Shown piece by piece: positions 36,129 through 44,444 of a stretch of 64,000 bases of DNA. Source of the DNA: Parapusillimonas sp013416435 (GTDB lineage Bacteria > Pseudomonadota > Gammaproteobacteria > Burkholderiales > Burkholderiaceae_B); the NCBI RefSeq assembly GCF_052180245.1, contig NZ_CP197474.1:3162001-3226000 (forward strand), in the 5' to 3' direction. The stretch's first letter is position 1, and each line of letters opens with the position of its first letter. The notes beneath the pieces were generated by a model. The model had not been told where the DNA came from and ran no database searches. It saw nothing but the letters and a program-made list of their open reading frames with translations. Made by a program: the position numbers and the translations under genes.

Positions 36129-36232
36129 CTCACGTCATGTTGCCGTCAGCGCCATCGCACTAAAGTCCGACTATGGACGGCAGAACGCTCTTCTTTTGTC
36201 GTGATAGCCGATAGACCTACAGGATCGAACCT

Positions 36233-36916
36233 ATGAAATTGCTGTTGGTCGAAGATGAGACCAAAACCGGTGATTACGTACGCCAAGGGCTAGTTGAGTC
36301 CGGCTTCGTTGTGGACCTCGTGCGCACTGGCTTAGACGGGCATCATTTGGCCCTGACTGGTTCTTACGATTTGATTATCTTGGACGTCATGCTGCCCGAT
36401 GTGGACGGTTGGCGTATCGTCCAGGCGCTACGTGATGCGAAATCGTCAACGCCGGTACTTTTTCTGACTGCCCGGGATAGCGTGGAAGATCGGGTCAAAG
36501 GGCTAGAGCTGGGCGCAGACGATTACTTGGTAAAACCGTTCGCTTTTTCAGAGCTCCTAGCGCGCGTTCGTACGTTATTAAGGCGGGGCGCCACTCCTGC
36601 TTTCCAGGATCAATTACAGATTGCCGATCTCGTTCTCGATATTCCGCGCCGCCGAGCTCAGCGCCAAAACGTGCGTATTAATCTTACGAACAAAGAGTTT
36701 GCCTTGTTGGAGCTCTTGGTACGCCGGCAAGGCGAAGTGCTGCCTCGCTCGTTGATCGCTTCCCAGGTTTGGGACATGAACTTTGACAGCGACACCAATG
36801 TCATTGATGTCGCGATCCGACGCCTACGCGCCAAAATCGATGACGATTTTGATCCTAAGCTTATCCACACGGTACGCGGCATGGGTTACATGCTCGACGT
36901 GACGCTGCCGGAATAG
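36233..36916 (+). CDS. copR: CopR/CusR heavy-metal response regulator
   Basis: OmpR-family response regulator of 227 residues. Receiver domain with phosphoacceptor Asp51 (LIILDVMLPD), a TARD segment and Lys in DYLVKPF; winged-helix C-terminal domain ending in VRGMGYMLD. Expected to bind the 18-bp boxes found before the copper units. Its stop is 3 nt before the sensor gene. Confidence 0.92.
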   Translation: MKLLLVEDETKTGDYVRQGLVESGFVVDLVRTGLDGHHLALTGSYDLIILDVMLPDVDGWRIVQALRDAKSSTPVLFLTARDSVEDRVKGLELGADDYLVKPFAFSELLARVRTLLRRGATPAFQDQLQIADLVLDIPRRRAQRQNVRINLTNKEFALLELLVRRQGEVLPRSLIASQVWDMNFDSDTNVIDVAIRRLRAKIDDDFDPKLIHTVRGMGYMLDVTLPE

Positions 36917-36919
36917 TTG

Positions 36920-38335
36920 ATGAAAAGACGGCCGGCATCCCTAGCTGTACGGCTTACCGTTTCTATTGGGGCGGTCATAACAGTCGTCCTACTCACATTC
37001 GGCTGGATCGTAGAGCGGTCAATCAACAACCACTTTATCCAGCAAGATGTTGATGAACTGAATGCCGTCGTTCAGGCCTTGAAGCACACGCTAGCCACGC
37101 TACCGCCTGATATAGCACGTGCCGAATTGAATCAGCGGTTTGCCAATGCCGTGTCCGGCCACCATAACGCTCAATATCGTATCTCCTCGGACTCCGGTGC
37201 CCTAATCTATGCTACGCCGGGATCAAATTTGGACAGGTTTGCTCAAATCGCTCAGCCTGTAGAGAAAATCACTATCGACACGGTTGGCATATGGCAAGAC
37301 CACGGCGAGACATTTCGAGGAGCTGTACTACGGACCGGAACCGACAGTTTCCCTGCACCGCGCACCTTAACCATCGCAGTCGCCACGGGCATCAATTTCC
37401 ATCTGCATTACCTGGACAGCTTTCGGGACTACCTTCGAATCATCACGGTTGCGGCCTGTCTCATTGCGATTTTGGCTACATGGCTCGCGGTGCACCAAGG
37501 CCATGCACCGATACGGCGCATCAGCCGCGAAATCGGAAAAATCAGGTCTGATCAGCTGCATATACGACTCGAACCACACGCCGTGCCTACTGAACTGGTC
37601 GAGCTCGCAATGTCTTTCAACGGAATGCTTGAGCGGCTTGAGGACGTCTTCCGCCGTCTCTCCGATTTTTCAGGTGACATTGCGCACGAGCTTCGAACCC
37701 CCATCACGAACCTGAAAACCCAAACTGAAGTCGCGCTTTCTCAGTCCCGCAGCGTCGAACAGTATCGGGAGATCCTGTATTCGAACTTAGAAGAGTACGA
37801 GCGCATGGCCAAAATGGTCAGCGATATGCTGTTTCTAGCTCAGGCCGACAACAATTTACTTAAACCTGAGCTTGTTGAGATTGACCTCGAAGCCGAGATC
37901 AAGATGCTATTTGATTACTTTAGTGCCTGGGCCGAAGAACGCGAAGTGCAACTGCATGCTGTCGGCGGCCCAGTACTCGTCCGTGGGGACAGACTCATGA
38001 TACGCCGAGCGCTGAGTAATCTATTGTCGAACGCCATTCGCTACGCGCCGCGTGGACGCAGCGTTACGGTATTGCTCAATCTCGTCGCCGACAAGGCAAG
38101 CGTTTGTATCGCGAACCCAGGGCCGATCATAACTCCGGAGCACCTCACCCATATTTTCGAACGATTCTATAGGCCGGATTCATCGCGCCAGCGCAGCAGT
38201 GAAGGCTCGGGGCTCGGCTTAGCTATCGTGAAAACAATTGTAGAGGCCCATGGGGGTCGAGTCAGCGCCAGCTCGACGGCCGATGCAACCCAGTTCGAAG
38301 TAGTGTTTCCAGCGGCGCAACGTTCAATACGCTAG
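36920..38335 (+). CDS. copS: CopS/CusS heavy-metal sensor kinase
   Basis: Inner-membrane histidine kinase of 471 residues: two membrane helices (about 13-33 and 172-192) bracketing a periplasmic sensor, HAMP linker, DHp with His256 (IAHELRTPITNLKTQ) and an HATPase with NLLSNAIRYA and GSGLGLAIVKTI. It lacks a His/Met-rich loop that I can identify. ATG 36920 follows the copR stop almost directly. Confidence 0.92.
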   Translation: MKRRPASLAVRLTVSIGAVITVVLLTFGWIVERSINNHFIQQDVDELNAVVQALKHTLATLPPDIARAELNQRFANAVSGHHNAQYRISSDSGALIYATPGSNLDRFAQIAQPVEKITIDTVGIWQDHGETFRGAVLRTGTDSFPAPRTLTIAVATGINFHLHYLDSFRDYLRIITVAACLIAILATWLAVHQGHAPIRRISREIGKIRSDQLHIRLEPHAVPTELVELAMSFNGMLERLEDVFRRLSDFSGDIAHELRTPITNLKTQTEVALSQSRSVEQYREILYSNLEEYERMAKMVSDMLFLAQADNNLLKPELVEIDLEAEIKMLFDYFSAWAEEREVQLHAVGGPVLVRGDRLMIRRALSNLLSNAIRYAPRGRSVTVLLNLVADKASVCIANPGPIITPEHLTHIFERFYRPDSSRQRSSEGSGLGLAIVKTIVEAHGGRVSASSTADATQFEVVFPAAQRSIR

Positions 38336-38708
38336 CAGCACTCTGAGCCCCTATGGCTCTATCGCATAGTGCCGAGAGCGAGTCTAGCCCCGCTCCAGAA
38401 CGGCGCTCGAAATCAGAAAACCACACTCAATATTTCCATCTGCATTCAGCTGGTCCGCCACGAGCGCGTCACGGCGCGCTGCATGCTGACGGCTGGTAGT
38501 GCTGCCTCCCGTACGGAAAGGTCGTTGTCTTTACAATCTTTGCCTCTCATGCTGTGCCGTTAGCTGTCACAATGGCGCAAATTGGAGTCAGCCATATGAT
38601 TAACCGCGTGATTTTATTAGTTAAGTATTTTATCGACAGTTATATATTGATTCACCCTCATGTCATAATGTATCAAACTACTGGAAAAACCCCCTGACCC
38701 TCGACATC
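38336..38708. other. Intergenic stretch without a supported gene
   Basis: 373 bases between copS and the XRE gene. The last 120 bases are AT-rich and probably hold the XRE promoter. No convincing coding frame or RNA is seen. Confidence 0.5.
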
Positions 38709-39059
38709 ATGAGCATCGGCGAGCGCCTACGTATCGCACGTACGAAACGAGGCCTAACCCAAGAAGCGTTGGCCGGTCTGGTTCAGGCTCCCCTGACCCA
38801 GGGTGCCATCGCACATATAGAAAGCGGCCGAAGCGAGTCCTCACGCCACATAGTATGGATCGCTGCAGCCCTTCGAGTCCGCGCCGAATGGCTCGTTACC
38901 GGAGAAGGGGAAATGTTCGAGGATGAGTGGCCATGGCCCGGAATATCGCGGGACTCCGTATCAAAGCTGCCAACGTTGGTCTTGGAAGACATTGGCGATT
39001 ACATCGAGATGAAACTCTCTAAGCATGGCAGGGACAGCGGCGAAGGCAAAACGGAATAA
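38709..39059 (+). CDS. XRE-family phage-type repressor
   Basis: 116 residues with an N-terminal helix-turn-helix (SIGERLRIARTKRGLTQEALA ... QGAIAHIESGRSESSRHIVWIAAAL) followed by AEWLVTGEGEMF, the linker typical of CI-like regulators; no peptidase domain. Probably controls island excision or maintenance genes. Neighbours are the AlpA-like and integrase genes. Confidence 0.8.
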   Translation: MSIGERLRIARTKRGLTQEALAGLVQAPLTQGAIAHIESGRSESSRHIVWIAAALRVRAEWLVTGEGEMFEDEWPWPGISRDSVSKLPTLVLEDIGDYIEMKLSKHGRDSGEGKTE

Positions 39060-39260
39060 GACAACTAGACAGTTGCTGAAATGAGTCGCCGCAGGCGGCC
39101 ATCGCTTCTAGATGGTCGCTGAAAAGCTACAAAAATCCTGCGCGCCGGCCTTCGACCTACAACGGATCAGAGCGATCCGGTTTGATTCATTCCGAATCAC
39201 AATAAGCGTACCGTCTACAAATTTAAACGACCCATATGACTTATTCATATTAGTTTTGTA

Positions 39261-39288
39261 TTGACTCTTCTAATTAGATACGTAATGA
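39261..39288 (+). promoter_or_regulatory. Sigma-70-type promoter of the island leader
   Basis: -35 TTGACT (39261-39266), 16-bp spacer, -10 TAATGA (39283-39288). The predicted transcription start, about 39295, is a few bases upstream of the boxA-like sequence. Confidence 0.55.
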
Positions 39289-39300
39289 TTGCACCAAGCC

Positions 39301-39312
39301 TGCTCTTTAACA
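39301..39312 (+). promoter_or_regulatory. rrn-like boxA antitermination element
   Basis: TGCTCTTTAACA is identical to the core boxA of ribosomal RNA operon leaders, which recruits NusB/S10. It lies within the first bases of the predicted transcript, followed by a 450-nt untranslated leader ahead of the AlpA-like gene. Confidence 0.6.
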
Positions 39313-39766
39313 ACGCAACACCGATGAATACCGCGCCCTGCCCGACGACGGGCGGTGCGAGTGCGCGGCTACCCGAGTCGTCAGCATACTGCGGGGCGAC
39401 AGGCACCTGGGTAGGAGCAAAACAGGTGAAAAATCATCACTCCCCCGGGCCGGTAGAGACTGGCGCAAACTGGGGGAACTGGTGACGATCCGTACCCACG
39501 GACGCCGGCACTGCCACCAAAGGCAGGCCACCCTCGACGGATGGCGCGTAATCCGTTGATGACAGCGGCAAAGACCGCAGTTCTCGGCATCCCACCGAAC
39601 CGCAGCAGCGGGCCAGCGGCGGGCTCCGCCGAGAATGATCGAAGCACCCGGCCCCCATCGCGGCATCTTGGAGGGCCGTCCACGAAGGCGCGGGTCGCGC
39701 CTGCTTTGGAAAGCATCCTGAACCCCATTCTCCCAGGGTGCTTCCCAAGGTCCAACGGAGGAAGAA

Positions 39767-40021
39767 ATGAAGGAACAGCAGGTCCAGTCACAAATTTTTG
39801 GCCACCCGTCAACCAGATACCATACCCAGCAAGCACCAGATCAAGCACTTCTCTACCGGATTCACACAGCCGAAGCCAAGCTTGGGGTATCGCGGTCAAC
39901 AATCTATCGGCTGGTCAACGAAGGCGAGTTGGTACTGATCAAGATCGGCAAACGATCCAGCGGCATCACCGCAGCTAGCGTGCACGCGCTTATCGAGCGC
40001 AACAAAGCACTTGCCTGCTGA
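39767..40021 (+). CDS. AlpA/excisionase-like helix-turn-helix protein
   Basis: 84 residues with a winged-helix segment (AEAKLGVSRSTIYRLVNEGELVLIKIGKRSSGITAASVHALIERN) typical of AlpA/Xis DNA-binding proteins. GGAGGAAGAA precedes the ATG. Convergent with the integrase; likely the recombination directionality factor or a transcription activator of island genes. Confidence 0.78.
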   Translation: MKEQQVQSQIFGHPSTRYHTQQAPDQALLYRIHTAEAKLGVSRSTIYRLVNEGELVLIKIGKRSSGITAASVHALIERNKALAC

Positions 40022-40032
40022 CCCCTCGGATG

Positions 40033-41298
40033 CTACGCGCGTTTCATCTGCAATACCTTGGCGGATTCAGCCTGCTCATGCAGGAAGTCCGCCCACACTT
40101 TCATGACAACGCGCCGCTCGTCCTCAAACCGGGCCCGGTCGTAGGCGGCCTGAATCTCATCCGCCTTAGCATGAGCCAGCTGGGCCTCCAGTACATCAAT
40201 ATCGATCTTCAGGCGTTCACGCGCTACCGTGCGCAACATTGCTCTGAAGCCATGGGTTGCGTGCTGTCCTTGAAACCCCATATCGCGAAGCGCCTTACTC
40301 AATGCGTCGCGGTGCAAATGGGGATTGCCTCGTTTCCCGACGCCGGGAAAGACATATTCGCCACCGCCATACTGGCGCATCTCGTTCAACATTTCCAAGG
40401 CCTGCTTCGGCAGGCTGACCACATGCTCGATCCGAGTTTTCATCTTGACGGCAGGAATACACCATTCAGCCCGCTCTAGATCCATTTCGGCCCAGCGCGC
40501 TGATGCGACTACGCCGGGCCGGCAAGCCGTATAAGCGGCCAGCAGCAAGCCTCCACGCACCACCCTGCCCTCGTACCCTAGGATGGCCCGTATTAACGGC
40601 CCTACACCCTGAATTTTAGTGACGGCGGGAATATGGCCTCCTCGGTGCCGGGGCAAGGCGCGTTGCAGTCTCAAAAGCTGGTCGTCGCCACGAATACCAC
40701 GCACGATACAGTAATCGACGATGCCATTCAGGCATTGGCGAGCCTTTACAGCAATGGATGGAGTCGCGGTCGCCAGATCAACCAGAACCGACACCACATC
40801 CTTGCTTGCGAGCGTTCGCATGTCAGCCCGACCGAGCAGCGGCTGCAAACGCTTCTGGACAATAAAAATCGACTTGTCGTAGGTCGCAGGAGCCCAGCCC
40901 GGCCTGCGATCTTCCAACCAAGCATCCGAGATTACGGTGAATGAATGCTTCCGCGCCTCTTCGGCGAGCCGTTCAACCTCGGCTTCTTCTTTGGATTTGG
41001 AGGCCATTTCAGCGCGCCGCCGGTCGTACATTCCCTCTGGCGGCTCGCCCATGCGGACTCGTTGACGCAATCCGTCCGCTGCTTTGTGCGCATCGGCGAT
41101 TCCCATGTCTGGGTAAATACCGATAATGCGGTTGCCACGTTTGCCCTCAGGGGTCTGGAACCTGACCATCCACTGCTTGATGCCTGTCGGCTGCACGAGA
41201 AGAAATAGGCCTCGCCCCGAAGGCAAGGTATAAACAGCGTCTTTTGACTTGGCCTTGCGGGCCGCTAGATCGGACAATTGCGTGGGTGTTTTTGGCAT
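40033..41298 (-). CDS. int: P4-type tyrosine integrase of island A
   Basis: Integrase of 421 residues: N-terminal DUF4102 arm-binding domain (ARKAKSKDAVYTLPSGRGLFLLVQPTGIKQW), core-binding domain, catalytic domain with Arg in AAYTACRPG, HATHGFR (His and Arg), LAHA His and nucleophile Tyr in QAAYDRARF. It abuts the 3' end of tRNA-Leu(GAG), the expected target. The AlpA-like gene converges from the other side. Confidence 0.93.
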   Translation of the reverse strand: MPKTPTQLSDLAARKAKSKDAVYTLPSGRGLFLLVQPTGIKQWMVRFQTPEGKRGNRIIGIYPDMGIADAHKAADGLRQRVRMGEPPEGMYDRRRAEMASKSKEEAEVERLAEEARKHSFTVISDAWLEDRRPGWAPATYDKSIFIVQKRLQPLLGRADMRTLASKDVVSVLVDLATATPSIAVKARQCLNGIVDYCIVRGIRGDDQLLRLQRALPRHRGGHIPAVTKIQGVGPLIRAILGYEGRVVRGGLLLAAYTACRPGVVASARWAEMDLERAEWCIPAVKMKTRIEHVVSLPKQALEMLNEMRQYGGGEYVFPGVGKRGNPHLHRDALSKALRDMGFQGQHATHGFRAMLRTVARERLKIDIDVLEAQLAHAKADEIQAAYDRARFEDERRVVMKVWADFLHEQAESAKVLQMKRA

Positions 41299-41406
41299 GT
41301 CGAGTCTCTAAGTGGGCAATTCTATGGTATGTAAGTTTTAACATACCAAAGCGCATACCAAAAAAGCCGACATTTACCGAAACCCCCTGAGACGGCCTGA
41401 ACGCAA

Positions 41407-41440
41407 AAAACCCGCAGAACGTTAATGTTCATGCGGGTTT
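41407..41440. terminator. Bidirectional hairpin between integrase and tRNA-Leu
   Basis: AAACCCGC pairs with GCGGGTTT around a nested GAAC/GTTC stem; A-run upstream and T-run downstream. On the minus strand it could end the tRNA-Leu transcript. Confidence 0.6.
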
Positions 41441-41484
41441 CAGGTACTTTATCAGTCGTTATGAAACGGCCTGATTTTATGTCT

Positions 41485-41569
41485 TGGTGCCGACGGCGAG
41501 ACTCGAACTCGCACAGCTTTCGCCACTACCCCCTCAAGATAGCGTGTCTACCAATTCCACCACGTCGGC
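41485..41569 (-). tRNA. tRNA-Leu(GAG)
   Basis: 85-nt class II tRNA on the minus strand. Acceptor GCCGACG pairs with CGTCGGC, anticodon loop TTGAGGG (anticodon GAG), long variable arm, T loop GTTCGAGTC and encoded CCA. Its 3' end faces the island A integrase, so this gene is the integration target. Confidence 0.95.
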
Positions 41570-41643
41570 GATGAAAGACCAGCATTCTAGCACAGTTTTC
41601 CGTGTATTGCGCCCGGGGCGCTAGGCACCCGTTGGAATTCAGG

Positions 41644-42162
41644 CTATTTGTTTGCGCCGCTTTCAGCAGGCTTATCCGAAGAAGCGCTGGAGCCCGCCGC
41701 AGTATCGGAGCCGGTCGCCGGCTGAGCCGCTTCTGCCGCAGGCTTTTCAGGCGACGCGGCAGGCGCTGCAGGGACGTCGGCCGGGACGGAAGGCACCGAG
41801 GGCACGCTGGAGGTTGCCGGGGTGGCCGCACCGGGCACTGCCGGAACCGCGCCGCCAGCCGCCGGAACGGCCGAACCCTGATAGTCTTGCATGACGCCGC
41901 CGTCAATCAAGCCCGTGCCCGCGGGATGATGCGCCATATAGGCCAGGCCGCCCGTGGACACGAAGAAGATGATGGCCGCCCATTTCGTCATGCGCGACAG
42001 AAAGTTCGCGGCGCCGGCCGCGCCGAACAGGCTCCCTGCCGAACCACCACCGAAGGACGAGCCCATATCGGCGCCCTTGCCTTGCTGCAGCAAGACCAGA
42101 ACGATGATGCTAAGCGAAGAAATAACCTGGACCGCCATGAAAACGGGAGACAACCATTGCAT
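41644..42162 (-). CDS. secG: SecG preprotein translocase subunit
   Basis: SecG subunit of SecYEG, 172 residues. Two membrane helices with the signature VLLQQGKGADMGSSFGGG; the C-terminal tail is unusually long and Ala/Pro/Ser-rich, which is common in this lineage. Follows tpiA by 16 nt in the same orientation. Confidence 0.94.
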   Translation of the reverse strand: MQWLSPVFMAVQVISSLSIIVLVLLQQGKGADMGSSFGGGSAGSLFGAAGAANFLSRMTKWAAIIFFVSTGGLAYMAHHPAGTGLIDGGVMQDYQGSAVPAAGGAVPAVPGAATPATSSVPSVPSVPADVPAAPAASPEKPAAEAAQPATGSDTAAGSSASSDKPAESGANK

Positions 42163-42178
42163 GAAAAAACTCCGAGGC

Positions 42179-42928
42179 CTATGCGGCCGCTATACGTAAA
42201 AATTCCTCAGCCATCAGTGAGGCGCCGCCAACCAGCGCGCCGTCGATGTCTTCCATTGCAAACAGACTGCCCGCGTTGGACGCTTTGACGCTGCCGCCAT
42301 ACAACACACGGACTTGCGGCGCACCGAGTTCGGCCAGCCGCTCGCGGATGAAGGCATGCACCGCCTGCGCCTGCTCGGGCGTGGCTGTGAGACCCGTACC
42401 GATCGCCCACACGGGCTCGTAAGCCAACACCATGCCGGCAACGCGGTCCTTCCCCAGCGCCAGCACAGGCGCCAACTGGCGCGCGATGACTTTTGCGGTC
42501 TGGCCGGATTGCTGCTCGTCAAGGGTTTCACCGACACATACGACAGGCGTGATGCCGGCCTCGAGCGCCGCCAAGGCTTTGTCGGCAACCTGCTCGTCGG
42601 TTTCGGCATGCAGGCTGCGACGCTCGGAATGGCCGACCAGCACCCACTTGCATGCGAAGTCGTGCAGCATGGCCGCCGAAATCTCACCGGTATAAGCGCC
42701 CTGCTCATGCGTGCTGACGTCCTGGGCGCCCCAGGTAACGCCCGTGCCCCGCAGGTTTTCCTGCGCCTGCGCCAAGTACGGGAAAGGAACACAAACTGCA
42801 ATATCGCTATTGTGTACGGCAGCTACACCGGCGCATATGCCGTCCAGGAGCTTGGCGTTCGCGGCCAAGCTGCCGTGCATCTTCCAATTGCCCATGACCA
42901 GGCGACGACGAGTGGGAACACTAAGCAT
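42179..42928 (-). CDS. tpiA: Triosephosphate isomerase
   Basis: Glycolytic TIM barrel of 249 residues. NWKMHG substrate lysine region, catalytic His in VGHSERR, catalytic Glu in LAYEPVWAIGTG, phosphate loop YGGSVKASN. ATG 42928 is chosen because it gives the normal length; an extended frame to 42994 is not family-like. Confidence 0.96.
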   Translation of the reverse strand: MLSVPTRRRLVMGNWKMHGSLAANAKLLDGICAGVAAVHNSDIAVCVPFPYLAQAQENLRGTGVTWGAQDVSTHEQGAYTGEISAAMLHDFACKWVLVGHSERRSLHAETDEQVADKALAALEAGITPVVCVGETLDEQQSGQTAKVIARQLAPVLALGKDRVAGMVLAYEPVWAIGTGLTATPEQAQAVHAFIRERLAELGAPQVRVLYGGSVKASNAGSLFAMEDIDGALVGGASLMAEEFLRIAAA

Positions 42929-43012
42929 TGAAGAAGAATAAAAAAATTGAATAACCCGGCATTGTAGCTTGGAAAAGCCCTCTTCGCCTACCATGCGGCG
43001 GCCTTGCCGGGC

Positions 43013-43038
43013 AAAAAACGGGTGGACACGCCCACCCG
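43013..43038 (-). terminator. Intrinsic terminator of qor
   Basis: On the minus strand CGGGTGG pairs with CCACCCG and is followed by GTTTTTT-type U-run (43013-43018). It lies 13 nt after the qor stop. Confidence 0.75.
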
Positions 43039-43050
43039 CATCCGAGATCG

Positions 43051-44028
43051 CTACACGGTAAGCACGATCTTGCCGATTTGCTCACCCGCGTCCATCATGG
43101 CGTGGGCGTCGCAGGCGCGCTCGAGAGGAAACGTAGCGTGAACAATAGGCTTGATCTTGCCGGCCTCGAACAGGGGCCAGACCCGCTCTTTCAACGAGCG
43201 GGCGATTGCCCCCTTGAACGACACCGGGCGCGGACGCAGCGTGGATCCCGTTACCGTGAGGCGACGGCGCAGTATCTGGCTGAAGTCCAGTTCCGCCTTA
43301 ACTCCGCCCAGCAAGGCGATGATCACGGTTCTGCCGTCGTCAGCCAAGCAATTGATGTTGCGATTGACATAGCTGCCGGCAACCATGTCCAGAATCACGT
43401 CGACCCCCCTGCCGTCGGTGGCGTTCTTGATCTCCTCGACGAAATCCTGAGTGCGGTAATTGAAGGCTTTCACGGCACCCAGGGCCTCGACGGCGCGGGC
43501 GCGCTCATCGCTGCCGACGGTCGCATACACCTTATGCCCCAATGCCGTGGCCAGTTGCACGGCCGTCGTGCCGATGCCGCTGGCCCCACCGTGCACCAAC
43601 AGGGTTTCGCCGGCCGCCAGGCGACCGCGATCGAACACGTTGCTCCATACGGTGTAATAGGTTTCCGGTATGCCGGCAGCTTCGACGTCGGTAAGCCCCT
43701 TGGGCACGGGAAGGCATTGCTCTACGGGCGCCGCGCAATATTCCGCGTAACCCCCACCGGCCACGAGAGCGCATACCTTGTCCCCCACCGCCAAACCGCT
43801 CGCGCCCAAATCGCCGGAAATGATCTCGCCCACGATCTCCAGGCCAGGCAGGTCGGAAGCGCCTGGAGGAGGCGGATACTTGCCCTTGCGCTGAACGACA
43901 TCGGGGCGGTTGACGCCGGCGGCGGATACCTTGATGAGGACTTCTCCTGCCCGGGGTTCCGGCATGGGCCTGTCCACCGGAACAAGGACTTCCGGGCCGC
44001 CGGGCTTTGAAATTTCCACCGCTTTCAT
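43051..44028 (-). CDS. qor: NAD(P)H quinone oxidoreductase (zinc-independent MDR)
   Basis: Quinone reductase/enoyl reductase-like MDR protein of 325 residues. GroES-like N-terminal domain, then Rossmann domain with VHGGASGIGTTAVQLA. Lacks obvious zinc ligands. GGAGAC precedes ATG 44028. Core-chromosome gene next to tpiA and secG. Confidence 0.92.
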   Translation of the reverse strand: MKAVEISKPGGPEVLVPVDRPMPEPRAGEVLIKVSAAGVNRPDVVQRKGKYPPPPGASDLPGLEIVGEIISGDLGASGLAVGDKVCALVAGGGYAEYCAAPVEQCLPVPKGLTDVEAAGIPETYYTVWSNVFDRGRLAAGETLLVHGGASGIGTTAVQLATALGHKVYATVGSDERARAVEALGAVKAFNYRTQDFVEEIKNATDGRGVDVILDMVAGSYVNRNINCLADDGRTVIIALLGGVKAELDFSQILRRRLTVTGSTLRPRPVSFKGAIARSLKERVWPLFEAGKIKPIVHATFPLERACDAHAMMDAGEQIGKIVLTV

Positions 44029-44209
44029 ATGGTCTCCATAATGCAAAAGGCACAAAACCGCATTATCGCTGATATCCCGATTTTTTCCCCGATTTCCGCA
44101 AATGCGCCCCACAAGCCGGTCCACATAGGCTAAACTCTCGTGCTTCTGAAAGGTTGGGGCGAGCCGGTATAAAATCGAGCTTTCCTTTGGAAATTCTGTC
44201 AGTAACTAC

Positions 44210-44299
44210 GGAAGCGTGCCAGAGCGGTTGAATGGACTGGTCTTGAAAACCAGCGACGGGGCAACCCGTCCGTGAGTTCGAATCTCACCGCTTCCGCCA
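44210..44299 (+). tRNA. tRNA-Ser(UGA)
   Basis: 90-nt class II tRNA. Acceptor GGAAGCG pairs with CGCTTCC, anticodon loop CTTGAAA (anticodon TGA), long variable arm with GACGGG/CCCGTC, encoded CCA. Confidence 0.95.
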
Positions 44300-44352
44300 T
44301 CTACCTGGGTCGCCAACTCCCTTCGATACACCGGCAGCCCATCGCAAACCGC

Positions 44353-44438
44353 GCACCCATGGCGGAATTGGTAGACGCAAGAGACTTAAAATCTCTCGAT
44401 CCTTGATCGTGCCGGTTCGATTCCGGCTGGGTGCACCA
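44353..44438 (+). tRNA. tRNA-Leu(UAA), attachment site of island B
   Basis: 86-nt class II tRNA. Acceptor GCACCCA pairs with TGGGTGC, anticodon loop CTTAAAA (anticodon TAA), encoded CCA. Its 3' 56 bases recur at 57414-57469, marking it as the integration target. Confidence 0.96.
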
Positions 44439-44439
44439 A
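44383..44439 (+). repeat. attL of island B (57-bp direct repeat)
   Basis: From GACTTAAAATC through the CCA plus one A, identical to 57414-57470 at an offset of 13,031 bp. It comprises the 3' part of tRNA-Leu(UAA) from the anticodon stem on. Confidence 0.92.
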
Positions 44440-44444
44440 AATGG

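Larger units (their letters stand above)
39060..39766. other. Long non-coding leader region before the excisionase-like gene
   Basis: 707 bases with no convincing gene. The left third is AT-rich; from about 39300 the sequence becomes GC-rich with hairpin potential (CTCGGC...GCCGAG around 39574-39632). A promoter and a boxA-like site start this leader. Both strands show open frames without family character or SD. Confidence 0.5.

Noticed and set aside
36061..36232. Riboswitch in the copR upstream region
   Set aside because: The only structured element is the 18-bp CopR-like box; no conserved aptamer is recognisable.
39381..39902. 173-codon minus-strand ORF in the boxA leader region
   Set aside because: No SD and no recognisable motif, and it overlaps the AlpA-like gene; the leader is better explained as untranslated.
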